From assembly GCA_015065135.1 (NCBI GenBank), contig SVQY01000012.1, positions 1 through 57,846 of the forward strand: a stretch of DNA of 57,846 nt, written 5' to 3'. This DNA comes from Oscillospiraceae bacterium (GTDB lineage: Bacteria > Bacillota > Clostridia > Oscillospirales > CAG-272). Position numbers and translations under genes: made by a program. This document shows, piece by piece, positions 49,832 through 57,846 of this stretch (position 1 is the stretch's first letter; each line of letters starts with the position of its first letter). The notes below the pieces were generated by a model that made no database searches, was not told the origin of the DNA, and was given only the letters and a program-made list of their open reading frames with translations.

Positions 49832-51052
49832 ATGAAAGCAGTAATGTACGGTGCCGGCAATATCGGCAGAGGCTTTATCGGCCAGAGATTTTTCCTTTCC
49901 GGCTATGAGACCACCTTCATCGACGTGAATGCCGACGTGGTGAACGCCATCAACGAGGCAGGGAGGTACCCGATCTACGTGACTCGCGGTACCGAGTACG
50001 TGCCGGAGTGGGTGGAGAACGTAAATGCCGTGAACGGCCGTGACGAGCAGGCCGTGATCGACGCCATCGCCAATACCGACATCCTGGCCACCGCCCTTGG
50101 TGTGAATATCCTGCCCTTTGTGGCACCTCTGATCGCCAAGGCGATCCTTGCACGCAAGGAAAAGAGCGGCCGCGGACTGAACATTCTGATCTGTGAGAAT
50201 ATGATCGGCTCCAACGAGTATCTGCACGGCTTGGTCGAGCCTCACATTCCCGATGCCGAAAAGGCTTGGTTTGAGGAGAACGTGGGCTTTGTCTGCGTGT
50301 CGGTGGGGCGTACCGTGCCCCCCACTCCCGAGGAATTCAAGGCGCAGTACTCGCTGGCCGTATGTGCCGAGCCCTACAGCGAGCTGCCCGTGGATGCCGC
50401 CGGCTTCCGTCCGATCGGCTGCGAGCTGCCTCCCATCAAGGAGCTAGTGCCCTTTTCTCCCTTTGCTTTCTTCATCGAGCGCAAGCTGCTCATTCACAAT
50501 ATGGGTCACGCGCTGATGACCTATATCGCCTATCTGAAGGGCTACGGCTTCATCTTCGAGGCTGCCACCGACGGCGAGATCAAGTATATCCTTACCCGTG
50601 CGCTGCTGGAGTCCGCAAGAGCGCTTTGCAAGCGCCACGGCGCACCGTTGGATGACACGATGCAGTTCGTGGAGGATCTGATGGTCCGCTTTGAGAACAA
50701 GCTGCTCATTGATTCGCTGGATCGCGTTGGACGAGATCCGAAACGCAAGCTCTCCTCCGGTGACCGTTTGGTCGGTGCCTTCAAGATGGTGAGAGAGCAG
50801 GGCGGCGTGCCCGCTCATATCGCTGTTGGCGTCGCTGCCGGCTATCTGTTTGATATGCCCGGCGATCCCGCTGCCGTGGAGATCACCGATTTCGTCAAGG
50901 CCAACGGCCTGGAGGCAGCACTGGCCAAGTACAGCGAGATCACCGATGCCGATGATGTTGCTATGATCCGCACCTTCTATGATATGCTGCAGCGCAAGGA
51001 ACCCTTTGCCGAATTCGTTGAGGTCCTTGCCGATATGAAAAACACCCACTAA
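49832..51052 (+). CDS. mtlD: Mannitol-1-phosphate 5-dehydrogenase-like protein
   Basis: 406-residue polyol-specific long-chain dehydrogenase. N-terminal Rossmann motif GAGNIGRGF (7-15), then the C-terminal helical domain with KLLIHNMGHALMTYIA containing the catalytic Lys. It interconverts mannitol-1-phosphate and fructose-6-phosphate in relatives; no mannitol phosphotransferase gene is nearby, so a different polyol phosphate is possible. AAAGGAG precedes the ATG. Confidence 0.85.
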   Translation: MKAVMYGAGNIGRGFIGQRFFLSGYETTFIDVNADVVNAINEAGRYPIYVTRGTEYVPEWVENVNAVNGRDEQAVIDAIANTDILATALGVNILPFVAPLIAKAILARKEKSGRGLNILICENMIGSNEYLHGLVEPHIPDAEKAWFEENVGFVCVSVGRTVPPTPEEFKAQYSLAVCAEPYSELPVDAAGFRPIGCELPPIKELVPFSPFAFFIERKLLIHNMGHALMTYIAYLKGYGFIFEAATDGEIKYILTRALLESARALCKRHGAPLDDTMQFVEDLMVRFENKLLIDSLDRVGRDPKRKLSSGDRLVGAFKMVREQGGVPAHIAVGVAAGYLFDMPGDPAAVEITDFVKANGLEAALAKYSEITDADDVAMIRTFYDMLQRKEPFAEFVEVLADMKNTH

Positions 51053-51054
51053 AG

Positions 51055-51092
51055 AAAAAAGCCCCAAAACGGTATCCGTTTTGGGGCTTTTT
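51055..51092. terminator. Bidirectional terminator after mtlD
   Basis: AAAAGCCCCAAAACGG-TAT-CCGTTTTGGGGCTTTT. Nearly the same stem as at 4838-4875. Confidence 0.88.
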
Positions 51093-51095
51093 GTG

Positions 51096-51281
51096 TCAGG
51101 AGCCGGTCATGCTGCGCGCAACGCTCTGCATCTTCTGGCCAACGGCGTTCATGACCTTGCCGGTCTTTTTGGCCATGCGGGCAGGGGAGCTTTTCTTGCT
51201 GCTCATCACGAGCCCCACGGTGCCGGCTACCGCAAGGGCGCCGAGCACGCTGGTAGCGGCGATCGCCTTCTTATTCATCAT
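51096..51281 (-). CDS. Small membrane-anchored basic protein
   Basis: 61-residue protein, not recognised. A hydrophobic segment at about 7-26 (AIAATSVLGALAVAGTVGLV) could be a membrane anchor or uncleaved signal; the rest is rich in Lys/Ser/Met (SSKKSSPARMAKKTGKVM). AAAGGAG lies eight bases before ATG 51281; a second ATG follows directly. It converges with mtlD on a shared terminator. No promoter was clearly seen upstream. Confidence 0.55.
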   Translation of the reverse strand: MMNKKAIAATSVLGALAVAGTVGLVMSSKKSSPARMAKKTGKVMNAVGQKMQSVARSMTGS

Positions 51282-51382
51282 CTGCTTTTCTCCTTTACTT
51301 TGCGGATTTCGTTATCAGTATGCCCCAATCGCGTGCGTAGCATGCAAAGTCCTTATTTTTCTTTGAAAAAAAGTTTTTTTAC

Positions 51383-51411
51383 TTGCATTCTTATGGTAAA
51401 ACAGTTATAAT
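51383..51411 (+). promoter_or_regulatory. Sigma-A promoter of the DUF6062-SGNH operon
   Basis: TTGCAT, 17-bp spacer, TATAAT. Confidence 0.65.
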
Positions 51412-51440
51412 AAAGTTAATTATGATAAAGGAGCCACGCG

Positions 51441-52157
51441 ATGGAACAGATTTATACCATACCCGTCAACGAGGCCTTTGAGGCCTCCGCCGCCGATTCC
51501 GCCTGCGGCTGCCCGATGTGTGCGCTTTACCGCAAGCTGGAGGAGGATGAGCTGGATCTGATCCTCGGCGCCTCGATGATGGAGCCGGATGTGCGGATCA
51601 AGACCAACAAGCAGGGCTTTTGCCGCACCCATTACGATATGATGTTCGTGCGCAAGAATCGCCTTGGCATGGCGCTGACGCTGGAAAGCCATCTGAAGGA
51701 GCTGCAGGATGACCTCGGCAAAGGCCTGCTGGGCAGCATCACCGGCAGGCCCGATCAAAGACCCGCCAAGCGGATCAACGCGCTGGAGCGATCCTGCTAC
51801 GTTTGCGGTCGCATTGACTTTCATTTTCAACATATGGCTGAGACCGTAGTGCTGCTTTACGAGAGTGATGAGGGCTTTGTGGAAAAGCTGAAAAAGCAGC
51901 CCTATTTCTGCCTGCCGCACTACCGATTGCTGCTGGAAAAGGCCGCAGACAGGCTGCCCAAAAAGAAGCTGGGCGAGTTCTGCGATCTGACCGATCGGGT
52001 GGTACGCGGGTATCTGGAGACCCTCACCGACGATGTGAGCTGGTTCTGCAAGAAGTTCGATTACCGTTATGACAAGGAGCCTTGGAAAAATTCCAAGGAC
52101 AGCGTGGAGCGAGCCATCAAGTTCCTGCGCTCTGACCTCCATCGCAACGACAAATAA
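51441..52157 (+). CDS. DUF6062 family Cys-rich protein
   Basis: 238-residue protein of the DUF6062 family of Clostridia. It contains two similar metal-binding units: CGCPMC (22-27) with GFCRTHYDMM, and SCYVCGRIDFHFQH with FCLPHYRLLL, each pairing a CxxC with a CxxHY. Zinc binding is inferred; function is unknown. GATAAAGGAG precedes the ATG. It heads an operon with two SGNH esterases and mnmM (gaps 12, 14 and -4 bases). Confidence 0.8.
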   Translation: MEQIYTIPVNEAFEASAADSACGCPMCALYRKLEEDELDLILGASMMEPDVRIKTNKQGFCRTHYDMMFVRKNRLGMALTLESHLKELQDDLGKGLLGSITGRPDQRPAKRINALERSCYVCGRIDFHFQHMAETVVLLYESDEGFVEKLKKQPYFCLPHYRLLLEKAADRLPKKKLGEFCDLTDRVVRGYLETLTDDVSWFCKKFDYRYDKEPWKNSKDSVERAIKFLRSDLHRNDK

Positions 52158-52169
52158 AGGAGAAGAATG

Positions 52170-53150
52170 ATGAAGCTGACTTTACAGGATATCCGCACCA
52201 TGGCCCACGGTGCGTTGGAGGTGCGTGAGAGCGACGGCACCTTTGTATTCACGCGCTTTACCGACCGCCAGCAAGCCTATTACGATGAGATCAGGCCTGA
52301 CTTCGGCGTGAAGGCACACGCCACCTCCGGCGTTCGCCTGGAGTTCCTGACCGATGCGGCGAAATTTTCCTTTGATTACCGCACCACCATTGCATCCAGC
52401 CGCGAGTTCTATTACTTTGACGTGTTTGTGGACGGCGTGATGGTACAGCACTTTGGTCACGATAAGATCAAGGAGGCCAGAAGCACGGTCACCGTAAAGC
52501 TGCCCGAGGGCAAGCACCGCGTGGCGGTCTATTTTCCCAACCTTGCCGAGGCAAGGATCTGCAACGTGCAGCTGGACGACGGTGCCGTGATCGAGCCGGT
52601 GGCGAAAAGCCGCCGCATGATCTGCTACGGCGACTCGATCACGCAGGGCTACGATGCGCAGTATTCCTCTCAGTCCTATGCCAATCTGATCGCGGACAAG
52701 CTGGATGCGGAAATGATCGATCAGGGCATCGGCGGCGAGATCTTCCGCCCCGAGCTGCTGGATCCGGAGATGGATTTTGCCCCCGACATCATCACAGTGG
52801 CCTACGGCACCAACGACTGGAGCGGTCAGGAGCGAGAGCGCACCGTGACCAACGCCAATGCGTTTTACGCAAGATTGCGCAGCCTGTATCCGAATGCCAA
52901 GATCTTTGCCATCACCCCTATCTGGCGCGGTGATGACGACCGCGTGACCAAGGTGGGTACCTTCGAGGAGGGCGTGCAGATCGTGAAGGACGCGGCTGCC
53001 GCACAGGAGGGCATCGTGATCGTGGACGGCGCCAAGATGATCCCTCATCTGCGGGAGGTCTGCGCGGATAAATATCTGCATCCCAATGACTACGGCTTCA
53101 AGTTCTATGCAAACGCCTTGTTTGATGCCATCAAGCCCTATCTGAACTGA
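52170..53150 (+). CDS. SGNH/GDSL esterase, CE2-like, first tandem copy
   Basis: 326-residue esterase. The N-terminal beta-sandwich (about 1-140) resembles that of carbohydrate esterase family 2; the C-terminal SGNH hydrolase has YGDSITQGY (nucleophile Ser), YGTNDW (Gly/Asn block) and YLHPNDYG (catalytic His). It probably removes acetyl groups from sugars or xylo-oligosaccharides. No signal peptide. ATG 52170 fits the AAAGGAG spacing better than 52167. It is followed by a divergent paralogue 14 bases downstream. Confidence 0.82.
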   Translation: MKLTLQDIRTMAHGALEVRESDGTFVFTRFTDRQQAYYDEIRPDFGVKAHATSGVRLEFLTDAAKFSFDYRTTIASSREFYYFDVFVDGVMVQHFGHDKIKEARSTVTVKLPEGKHRVAVYFPNLAEARICNVQLDDGAVIEPVAKSRRMICYGDSITQGYDAQYSSQSYANLIADKLDAEMIDQGIGGEIFRPELLDPEMDFAPDIITVAYGTNDWSGQERERTVTNANAFYARLRSLYPNAKIFAITPIWRGDDDRVTKVGTFEEGVQIVKDAAAAQEGIVIVDGAKMIPHLREVCADKYLHPNDYGFKFYANALFDAIKPYLN

Positions 53151-53164
53151 AAGGAGTGACCGCT

Positions 53165-54136
53165 ATGATACTGACCAACGAGCAGCTGCGCTCCACCATC
53201 AGCGGTGCGGCGGAAATACAGGAAAAGGACGGCAAGCTGGTGCTTTACCGTTACGGCAAATACGTGCGTGAGCACGTGTATCCGGAGGGCGACCGCTTCC
53301 ACGGTGCCATGTTCCACACCTCGGGCATTCTGTCCCGCTTTGTGACCGACAGTGAAAATCTGACCTTCCGTTGGGTCTCCACTCCCGCCGGCGGCGGACA
53401 TACCTTTGATGTTTGGGCAGATGGCGTGATGTATGCTCATACCGGCTGCGGAAAGGGCAGCGATGTGCTTTCGGTCCAGCTGCCTGCAGGCGAAAAAACG
53501 GTAGAGATCTATTTCCCCCACCACAGCGCCGGCCAGATCTGCGATGTGAACCTGGAGGACGGCGCAAGCTTTGCGCCCGCCGCCCCCCGCAAGTATAAAT
53601 TCCTCTTTATCGGTGACTCCATCACTCACGGCTCCACCTCCTCCTATGCCTCGATGACCTATGCTCATCAGGTGGCAAGAATACTGGATGCGGAGGTGGT
53701 CAATCAGGGCATTGGCGGTGAGCGCTTCAACCCCCGTGCCGTGGATGATCAGATGGATTTCTATCAGCCGGATCTGGTCTCTGTGGCCTACGGCACCAAC
53801 GACTGGTCGGGCACCACCAGAGGCCGTCTTGTAGGCTGCTGCAACGGCCATTTTGCCCGTTTGCGCGATAAGTACCCGAACGTGCCGATCGTGGCCATCC
53901 TGCCGCTCTGGCGTGCTGATAAGGGGCGCGTGACCGGTGTGGGCACCTTTGAGGATATGCGCACCATCATCAGGGAGGCTGCCGCCCGTTTTGATATTAC
54001 GGTAGTGGATGGCATGACCCTGGTGCCGAACGTTTCTACCTTCTTTGCTGACGGCTATCTGCACCCCAATACGCTGGGCTTCCAGTTCTATGCAGAAAAT
54101 CTGGCGCCCTATTTTGAGGAGCTGCTGAAAAAATGA
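53165..54136 (+). CDS. SGNH/GDSL esterase, CE2-like, second tandem copy
   Basis: 323 residues, same two-domain layout as its upstream neighbour: beta-sandwich, then IGDSITHGSTSSY, YGTNDW and YLHPNTLGF. The two copies share block order and several stretches (NQGIGGE and GIGGE; VGTFE) but diverge widely elsewhere, so an old tandem duplication with possible change of substrate is inferred. AAAGGAG precedes ATG 53165. Its stop overlaps the mnmM start by four bases. Confidence 0.82.
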   Translation: MILTNEQLRSTISGAAEIQEKDGKLVLYRYGKYVREHVYPEGDRFHGAMFHTSGILSRFVTDSENLTFRWVSTPAGGGHTFDVWADGVMYAHTGCGKGSDVLSVQLPAGEKTVEIYFPHHSAGQICDVNLEDGASFAPAAPRKYKFLFIGDSITHGSTSSYASMTYAHQVARILDAEVVNQGIGGERFNPRAVDDQMDFYQPDLVSVAYGTNDWSGTTRGRLVGCCNGHFARLRDKYPNVPIVAILPLWRADKGRVTGVGTFEDMRTIIREAAARFDITVVDGMTLVPNVSTFFADGYLHPNTLGFQFYAENLAPYFEELLKK

Positions 54137-54702
54137 GTAAATACGGTAGCATGATCGACCTTTTGCAGCTGCAAAAGCAATTCATCTTAAACCATCTCGG
54201 CGAGGGTGATATTGCCGTGGACTTCACCATGGGCAACGGCCACGATACCGAGTTTCTTTCCAAAACGGTGGGAGAAAACGGACACGTGTTCGCTTTTGAT
54301 GTGCAGGAGATGGCGCTGGCCTCTACGGCGGAAAATCTGGAGAGGGCAGGGTGCCCCCACAATTACACCCTGATACTGGACTCTCACCACAACGTAAAAA
54401 AATACGTGAAGGGGCCCATCAAGGCAGGGATGTTCAACCTGGGCTATCTGCCGGGCAGCGATAAAAAGATCACCACCATGCGCGAGACCACTATGCCTGC
54501 CATTGAGGCGGCGGTGGAGCTGCTGGACCATGGCGGCATACTGCTGGTGGCGGTCTATCCCGGGCACGCCGAGGGCGATGCCGAGGGCAAAATGGTGCAG
54601 GACTATTTCGCCACGCTGGATCGGCACAAGATCTGCTGTACCCTCATCCGCATCGTCAACTCTCCCACATCCCCCTTCTTCTTTGTCATAGAAAAGAAAT
54701 AA
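54133..54702 (+). CDS. mnmM: tRNA 5-(aminomethyl)-2-thiouridine methyltransferase MnmM
   Basis: 189-residue class I SAM methyltransferase of the YtqB/MnmM family, which methylates nm5s2U at the tRNA wobble position. Motif I VDFTMGNGHDTEFL (28-41), FDVQEMAL acidic residue, and NLGYLPGSDK near the acceptor site. The start overlaps the esterase stop (ATGA), so it is translationally coupled, although its role is unrelated. Confidence 0.85.
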   Translation: MSKYGSMIDLLQLQKQFILNHLGEGDIAVDFTMGNGHDTEFLSKTVGENGHVFAFDVQEMALASTAENLERAGCPHNYTLILDSHHNVKKYVKGPIKAGMFNLGYLPGSDKKITTMRETTMPAIEAAVELLDHGGILLVAVYPGHAEGDAEGKMVQDYFATLDRHKICCTLIRIVNSPTSPFFFVIEKK

Positions 54703-54732
54703 AAATAACAAAATATATAACGGAGGTACGCT

Positions 54733-56439
54733 ATGTTTCGTCCCGAATTTCCCAATCCCCAGTTCCGTCGCGATAACTGGGTGAACCTGAACGGCACCTG
54801 GTCCTTCTGCATGGATAAAGAAGACAACGGTGCTGAAAAGAAGTATTTTGAAAAGACTGCATTCGATGGCAAGATCGAGGTGCCCTTCTGCCCCGAGTCG
54901 GAGCTTTCCGGCATCGGTCACACCGATTTTATCAACGCCTGTTGGTACGCTCGTGAGATCGAGATCCCCGAAAGTGCCCTGACGGGTCGCGTTTTGCTGC
55001 ATTTCGGTGCGGTGGACTATGAGGCAAATGTCTATGTGAACGGCAAGAAGGCAGGCACCCACAAGGGCGGCTTTATCTCCTTCTGCCTGGATATCACCGA
55101 CTACGTGAGTGCCGGCAAGAACGTGCTGGTGGTGCACGCACGCGATAACACCAAGGATCTGATGATCCCCTCGGGCAAGCAGAGCATGGTCACCTTCTCC
55201 AAGGGCTGCTACTACACTCGCTCCACCGGCATCTGGCAGACGGTATGGATGGAGTTCGTACCGAAGAATTACATCAAGAATTTCCGCTTGACTCCCGATA
55301 TCGTCAATGGCTACATTCATATCGAGGCCGATGTGGTGGGCGAGGGCGTGCTGAACGCCACCGCACTCTATAAGGGCAATTACATGGCCAACGGTGCGAG
55401 ATTTACCAACGGCAACACGGTTTCCTTTACCATCAAGCTCAAGGAATTGCACCTTTGGGAGGTGGGCAACGGCCGTCTTTACGATATGGAGCTGGAGTTT
55501 GGCGGCGACAAGGTGCACACCTACTTTGGTATGCGTGAGGTGCGCATCGACGGGCGCAAGGTGCTGATCAACGGCAAGTCCGTTTACCAGCGTCTGGTAC
55601 TGGATCAGGGTCTGTACCCCGACGGCATCTATACCGCCAAGGATGAGCAGGCGTTGATCAACGATATCGAGATCTCTCTTGCTGCCGGCTTTAACGGCGC
55701 CCGTCTGCATCAGAAGATCTTTGAGCCCCTTTTCCTCTATCACGCTGACCGCCTCGGCTATATCGTTTGGGGCGAGTATCCCAACTGGGGTCTGGATCAC
55801 ACCGATCCCGCATCGGTGCTCTCCTTTATGCCCGAGTGGGAGGAGGAGCTCGCCCGTGACTACAACCATCCCGCCATCATCGGCTGGTGCCCATTCAACG
55901 AGACCTGGGATAGCAAGATCACCGGCAAGCGTCAGCGCGATGAGGTGATCGCTACCGCTTATTATATGACCAAGGCGTTGGATAAGACCCGTCCCGTGAT
56001 CGATACCAGCGGTAACTACCACGTGGTGACCGACATCTACGACCTGCACAACTACAAGCAGGATGTGACCCTTTTCAAGACCGAGCTGGATAAGCTGGTG
56101 GACGGCGAGGTGTGGGATCCCAACGTGAAGCGCAAGCAGCCCCTGGAGTGGGATGGCAAGATCCCGATGTTTATGTCCGAGTACGGCGGCATCCGCTGGT
56201 CGAACAAGGAGGGCTGGGGCTACGGCAACGCGCCCACCAGCGAGCAGGAGTTCAAGGACCGTTATAAGGGCCTCACCGATGCGCTGCTGGATAATCCCAC
56301 TATGTTCGCCTTCTGCTACACTCAGCTCTATGATGTGGAGCAGGAGCAGAACGGCCTTTACACCTACGAGCGCGAGCCGAAATTTGATATGAGCTTCTTT
56401 AAGGAAGTGAACTCCCGTAAGGCTGTCATTGAGGACTAA
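54733..56439 (+). CDS. Glycoside hydrolase family 2 protein
   Basis: 568-residue GH2 enzyme: sugar-binding jelly roll (about 1-170), immunoglobulin-like domain (about 180-270) and TIM barrel (about 275-568). Acid/base Glu390 lies in WCPFNETWD and nucleophile Glu483 in MSEYGG. It hydrolyses terminal beta-galactose, beta-glucuronic acid or beta-mannose; the substrate is not readable. Compact compared with beta-galactosidases but near the 600 residues of beta-glucuronidases. No signal peptide. CGGAGG precedes the ATG. The adjacent CE7 esterase suggests deacetylation of the same glycan. Confidence 0.88.
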   Translation: MFRPEFPNPQFRRDNWVNLNGTWSFCMDKEDNGAEKKYFEKTAFDGKIEVPFCPESELSGIGHTDFINACWYAREIEIPESALTGRVLLHFGAVDYEANVYVNGKKAGTHKGGFISFCLDITDYVSAGKNVLVVHARDNTKDLMIPSGKQSMVTFSKGCYYTRSTGIWQTVWMEFVPKNYIKNFRLTPDIVNGYIHIEADVVGEGVLNATALYKGNYMANGARFTNGNTVSFTIKLKELHLWEVGNGRLYDMELEFGGDKVHTYFGMREVRIDGRKVLINGKSVYQRLVLDQGLYPDGIYTAKDEQALINDIEISLAAGFNGARLHQKIFEPLFLYHADRLGYIVWGEYPNWGLDHTDPASVLSFMPEWEEELARDYNHPAIIGWCPFNETWDSKITGKRQRDEVIATAYYMTKALDKTRPVIDTSGNYHVVTDIYDLHNYKQDVTLFKTELDKLVDGEVWDPNVKRKQPLEWDGKIPMFMSEYGGIRWSNKEGWGYGNAPTSEQEFKDRYKGLTDALLDNPTMFAFCYTQLYDVEQEQNGLYTYEREPKFDMSFFKEVNSRKAVIED

Positions 56440-56475
56440 AATCCCGTAACGGTATCGGATTTTTTGAAAAGGAGA
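56440..56475 (+). terminator. Weak hairpin between GH2 and esterase genes
   Basis: AATCC / GGATT arms around CCGTAACGG followed by TTTTTTG. Imperfect; partial termination between the two genes is possible. Confidence 0.35.
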
Positions 56476-56482
56476 TAAGAGA

Positions 56483-57442
56483 ATGCCGCAACTTGATATG
56501 CCTCTTGCGAAGCTGCAGGAATATATGGGGCGCACCCCTTGCCCCGCTGATTTTGACGAATTCTGGGAGAAATCTCTGGCTGAAATGAACGCCATTGATC
56601 CCAAGCCCGAGTTCAAGCCTCACGCATTTAAGTCTAACTGTGCAGACCTTTTCGAGCTGCGCTTTACCTCCACCAAGGGTGCCGTGATCTTCGGCAAGGT
56701 GGCTGTGCCCAAGAATGTGCAGGGCAAGGTTCCTGCTGTGCTGATGTTCCACGGTCTCGGCGGCGACGGCGGCTCCTACCGCAGTCTGCTGGCTTACGCC
56801 TCTCAGGGCTATGTGGTGGCATCTATGGACTGCCGTGGCCAGGCAGGCCTTTCCCAGGATGTGGGCGTGCCTACTGTGGGCACGATGCTCACTCCCTTTG
56901 TGCGCGGCCTTGACGGGGAGCCGGAAAATCTGCTCTGCCGCGATCTGTTCCTGGACACCGCCATGTTTGCCCGGATCATTATGGGGCTGGATTACGTGGA
57001 CGAGACTCGCGTGGGCTGCACCGGCGGCTCTCAGGGCGGTGCGCTGACGGTGGCCTGTGCCGCATTGGTACCCTCCATCAAGCTTTGCGCGCCCATTCAT
57101 CCGTATCTTTCCGACTACAAGCGTGTGTGGGAAATGGATCTGGCCAAGGATGCCTACGAGGGTCTGCGCGGATTTTTCCGTCACTACGATCCCCGTCACG
57201 AGCGTGAGGAGGAGATCTTTACCAAGCTCGGTTACATCGACATCCAGAACCTGGCGCCTCGCATCCGCGCCAAGGTGCTTTGGGCAACCGGCCTGATGGA
57301 TAACATCTGCCCGCCCTCCAGCCAGTTTGCCGCCTACAACAAGCTGAAGTGCGAGAAGGAGATGAAGATCTATCCCGACTACAAGCACGAGGGGCTTCGC
57401 GGTCAGGATGACATCATCTTCAACTTTATGGCTGATCTGTAA
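56483..57442 (+). CDS. Acetyl esterase of the CE7/cephalosporin-C deacetylase type
   Basis: 319-residue alpha/beta hydrolase of the AXE1 family. N-terminal PLAKLQEYMGRTPCPADFDEFW is characteristic; nucleophile Ser183 lies in GGSQGG, and YKHEG near the end has the catalytic His. Oxyanion-hole HGLGGDGGSY. It removes acetyl groups from xylo-oligosaccharides and related acetates. No signal peptide, so intracellular. AAAAGGAG precedes the ATG. It is downstream of GH2 by 43 bases, with a weak attenuator-like hairpin between. Confidence 0.9.
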   Translation: MPQLDMPLAKLQEYMGRTPCPADFDEFWEKSLAEMNAIDPKPEFKPHAFKSNCADLFELRFTSTKGAVIFGKVAVPKNVQGKVPAVLMFHGLGGDGGSYRSLLAYASQGYVVASMDCRGQAGLSQDVGVPTVGTMLTPFVRGLDGEPENLLCRDLFLDTAMFARIIMGLDYVDETRVGCTGGSQGGALTVACAALVPSIKLCAPIHPYLSDYKRVWEMDLAKDAYEGLRGFFRHYDPRHEREEEIFTKLGYIDIQNLAPRIRAKVLWATGLMDNICPPSSQFAAYNKLKCEKEMKIYPDYKHEGLRGQDDIIFNFMADL

Positions 57443-57532
57443 AACAGAAAAAACGGCTCCGAAAGGCTGGTTCTCATAAGGAAGTTTGGCATTTATCCGT
57501 AGGGTGGGGGCTTGCTCCCGCCACAAATAGAA

Positions 57533-57566
57533 ATCCCCCGACAGATTTTCATCTGTCGGGGATTTT
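57533..57566. terminator. Terminator after the CE7 esterase
   Basis: TCCCCGACAGAT / ATCTGTCGGGGA stem with a short bulge, followed by TTTTC. It lies between convergent genes. An incomplete GC-rich hairpin (about 57503-57522) precedes it. Confidence 0.7.
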
Positions 57567-57588
57567 CATGCGTCCAAAATGGTTAGAA

Positions 57589-57846
57589 TTATTTGTTTTT
57601 AATGATTTCAGTTTGGTCAATTATTTTTACACCTAATTTTTCAAGTCCTTTTTCCCAGTTTGTTTTTTTAAATCCATACGGCGCAGCATGATTTAACATA
57701 TCCTCATATTTAATAATCGTACGCATTTCTTTATCACAAAACAATAAAATTATGCCGCCGCTTCTCGCATTAAAAGAATGTCGCAGCTCTATTGTCAATT
57801 CATCAATCTGTATTTTATATATTGCTGTTTTATTAAACCTATTAGT
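57589..57846 (-). CDS. Partial AT-rich hypothetical protein (start beyond right edge)
   Basis: The frame is open from the right edge (57846) to the stop at 57589, about 85 codons visible. Only the C-terminal part is in the window: it includes RHSFNARSGGIILLFCDKE and ends GVKIIDQTEIIKNK. No family was recognised. The base composition is far more AT-rich than all other genes here, which suggests recent transfer. The usable start inside the window (TTG near 57798) has no ribosome site, so the gene most likely continues beyond the edge. Confidence 0.5.
   Translation of the reverse strand, partial: TNRFNKTAIYKIQIDELTIELRHSFNARSGGIILLFCDKEMRTIIKYEDMLNHAAPYGFKKTNWEKGLEKLGVKIIDQTEIIKNK

Noticed and set aside
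54187-56616. An 809-codon frame on the minus strand
   Set aside because: Antisense to mnmM and GH2; composition is repetitive and hydrophobic with no motif.
1-57846. tRNA, rRNA or other standard RNA genes
   Set aside because: No cloverleaf with TTCGA-type loops or rRNA sequence was noticed in the intergenic regions; the only recognised RNA is the glycine riboswitch.

Overview
The window is a contiguous, GC-rich, gene-dense stretch of a spore-forming Clostridia-type Firmicute, most likely a gut commensal. The evidence is the gene order remA-gmk-rpoZ-priA-def-fmt-Zn-peptidase-rsmB-rlmN-rsgA-thiN, a 26-codon spoVM gene close to thiN, Clostridia-specific families (CD1247-type protein, DUF6809, DUF6062), near-consensus sigma-A promoters with 17-18 bp spacers, strong Shine-Dalgarno sites and U-tailed hairpin terminators. 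No rRNA, tRNA, transposase, phage structural gene or CRISPR array was seen.

Layout. 1-5.9 kb: a cytosolic glutaminase-like glycan/amide hydrolase (DUF4965 type), a DUF6809 / XRE-regulator pair with three operator-like palindromes, tcdA, a short GH32 sucrase-type hydrolase, and efp with its Clostridia partner gene. 6.0-16.3 kb: a long housekeeping operon from remA to thiN (nucleotide metabolism, replication restart, translation initiation, rRNA modification, ribosome biogenesis, thiamine). Three genes usual in this block (coaBC, the prpC-prkC phosphatase/kinase pair, rpe) are absent, and a 53-codon membrane peptide sits where prpC-prkC normally lie. 16.3-18.1 kb: a GH20-like hydrolase and the spoVM operon. 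18.1-33.3 kb: asparagine synthase, a glycerophosphodiester phosphodiesterase, a P2-type Ca2+-ATPase, an MBL-fold hydrolase, an NfeD/SPFH membrane pair, a sugar isomerase-like TIM barrel, glyA-DUF445, and a Mre11/Rad50-like pair with a membrane hairpin in the ATPase.

33.4-42 kb: a glycine riboswitch controlling a Na+/amino-acid symporter, an AraC regulator, an ADP-ribosylglycohydrolase-family protein, a FAD oxidoreductase, a TM2-like small protein, and a TIM-barrel isomerase plus Gfo/Idh/MocA oxidoreductase operon. 42.2-51.3 kb: central metabolism and repair (pfkA-ldh, cinA, a radical-SAM enzyme, HAD phosphatase, aldehyde dehydrogenase, tmk-mtlD). 51.4-57.5 kb: an operon of DUF6062, two tandem CE2-like SGNH esterases and mnmM, then a GH2 hydrolase and a CE7 acetyl esterase. 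Together these look like a deacetylation and deglycosylation set working on imported oligosaccharides, because none shows a signal peptide. The right edge holds an AT-rich partial gene unlike its surroundings.

The most unusual signals are: a dispersed, modular, multi-hairpin repeat present three times whose stems covary between copies (36.2, 42.1 and 45.7 kb); the spoVM microgene with a co-transcribed 57-codon membrane peptide; the triple operator between DUF6809 and its XRE neighbour; and a lactate/malate dehydrogenase with Arg at the substrate-specificity position. All functions are inferred from reading the sequence; no database search was run.
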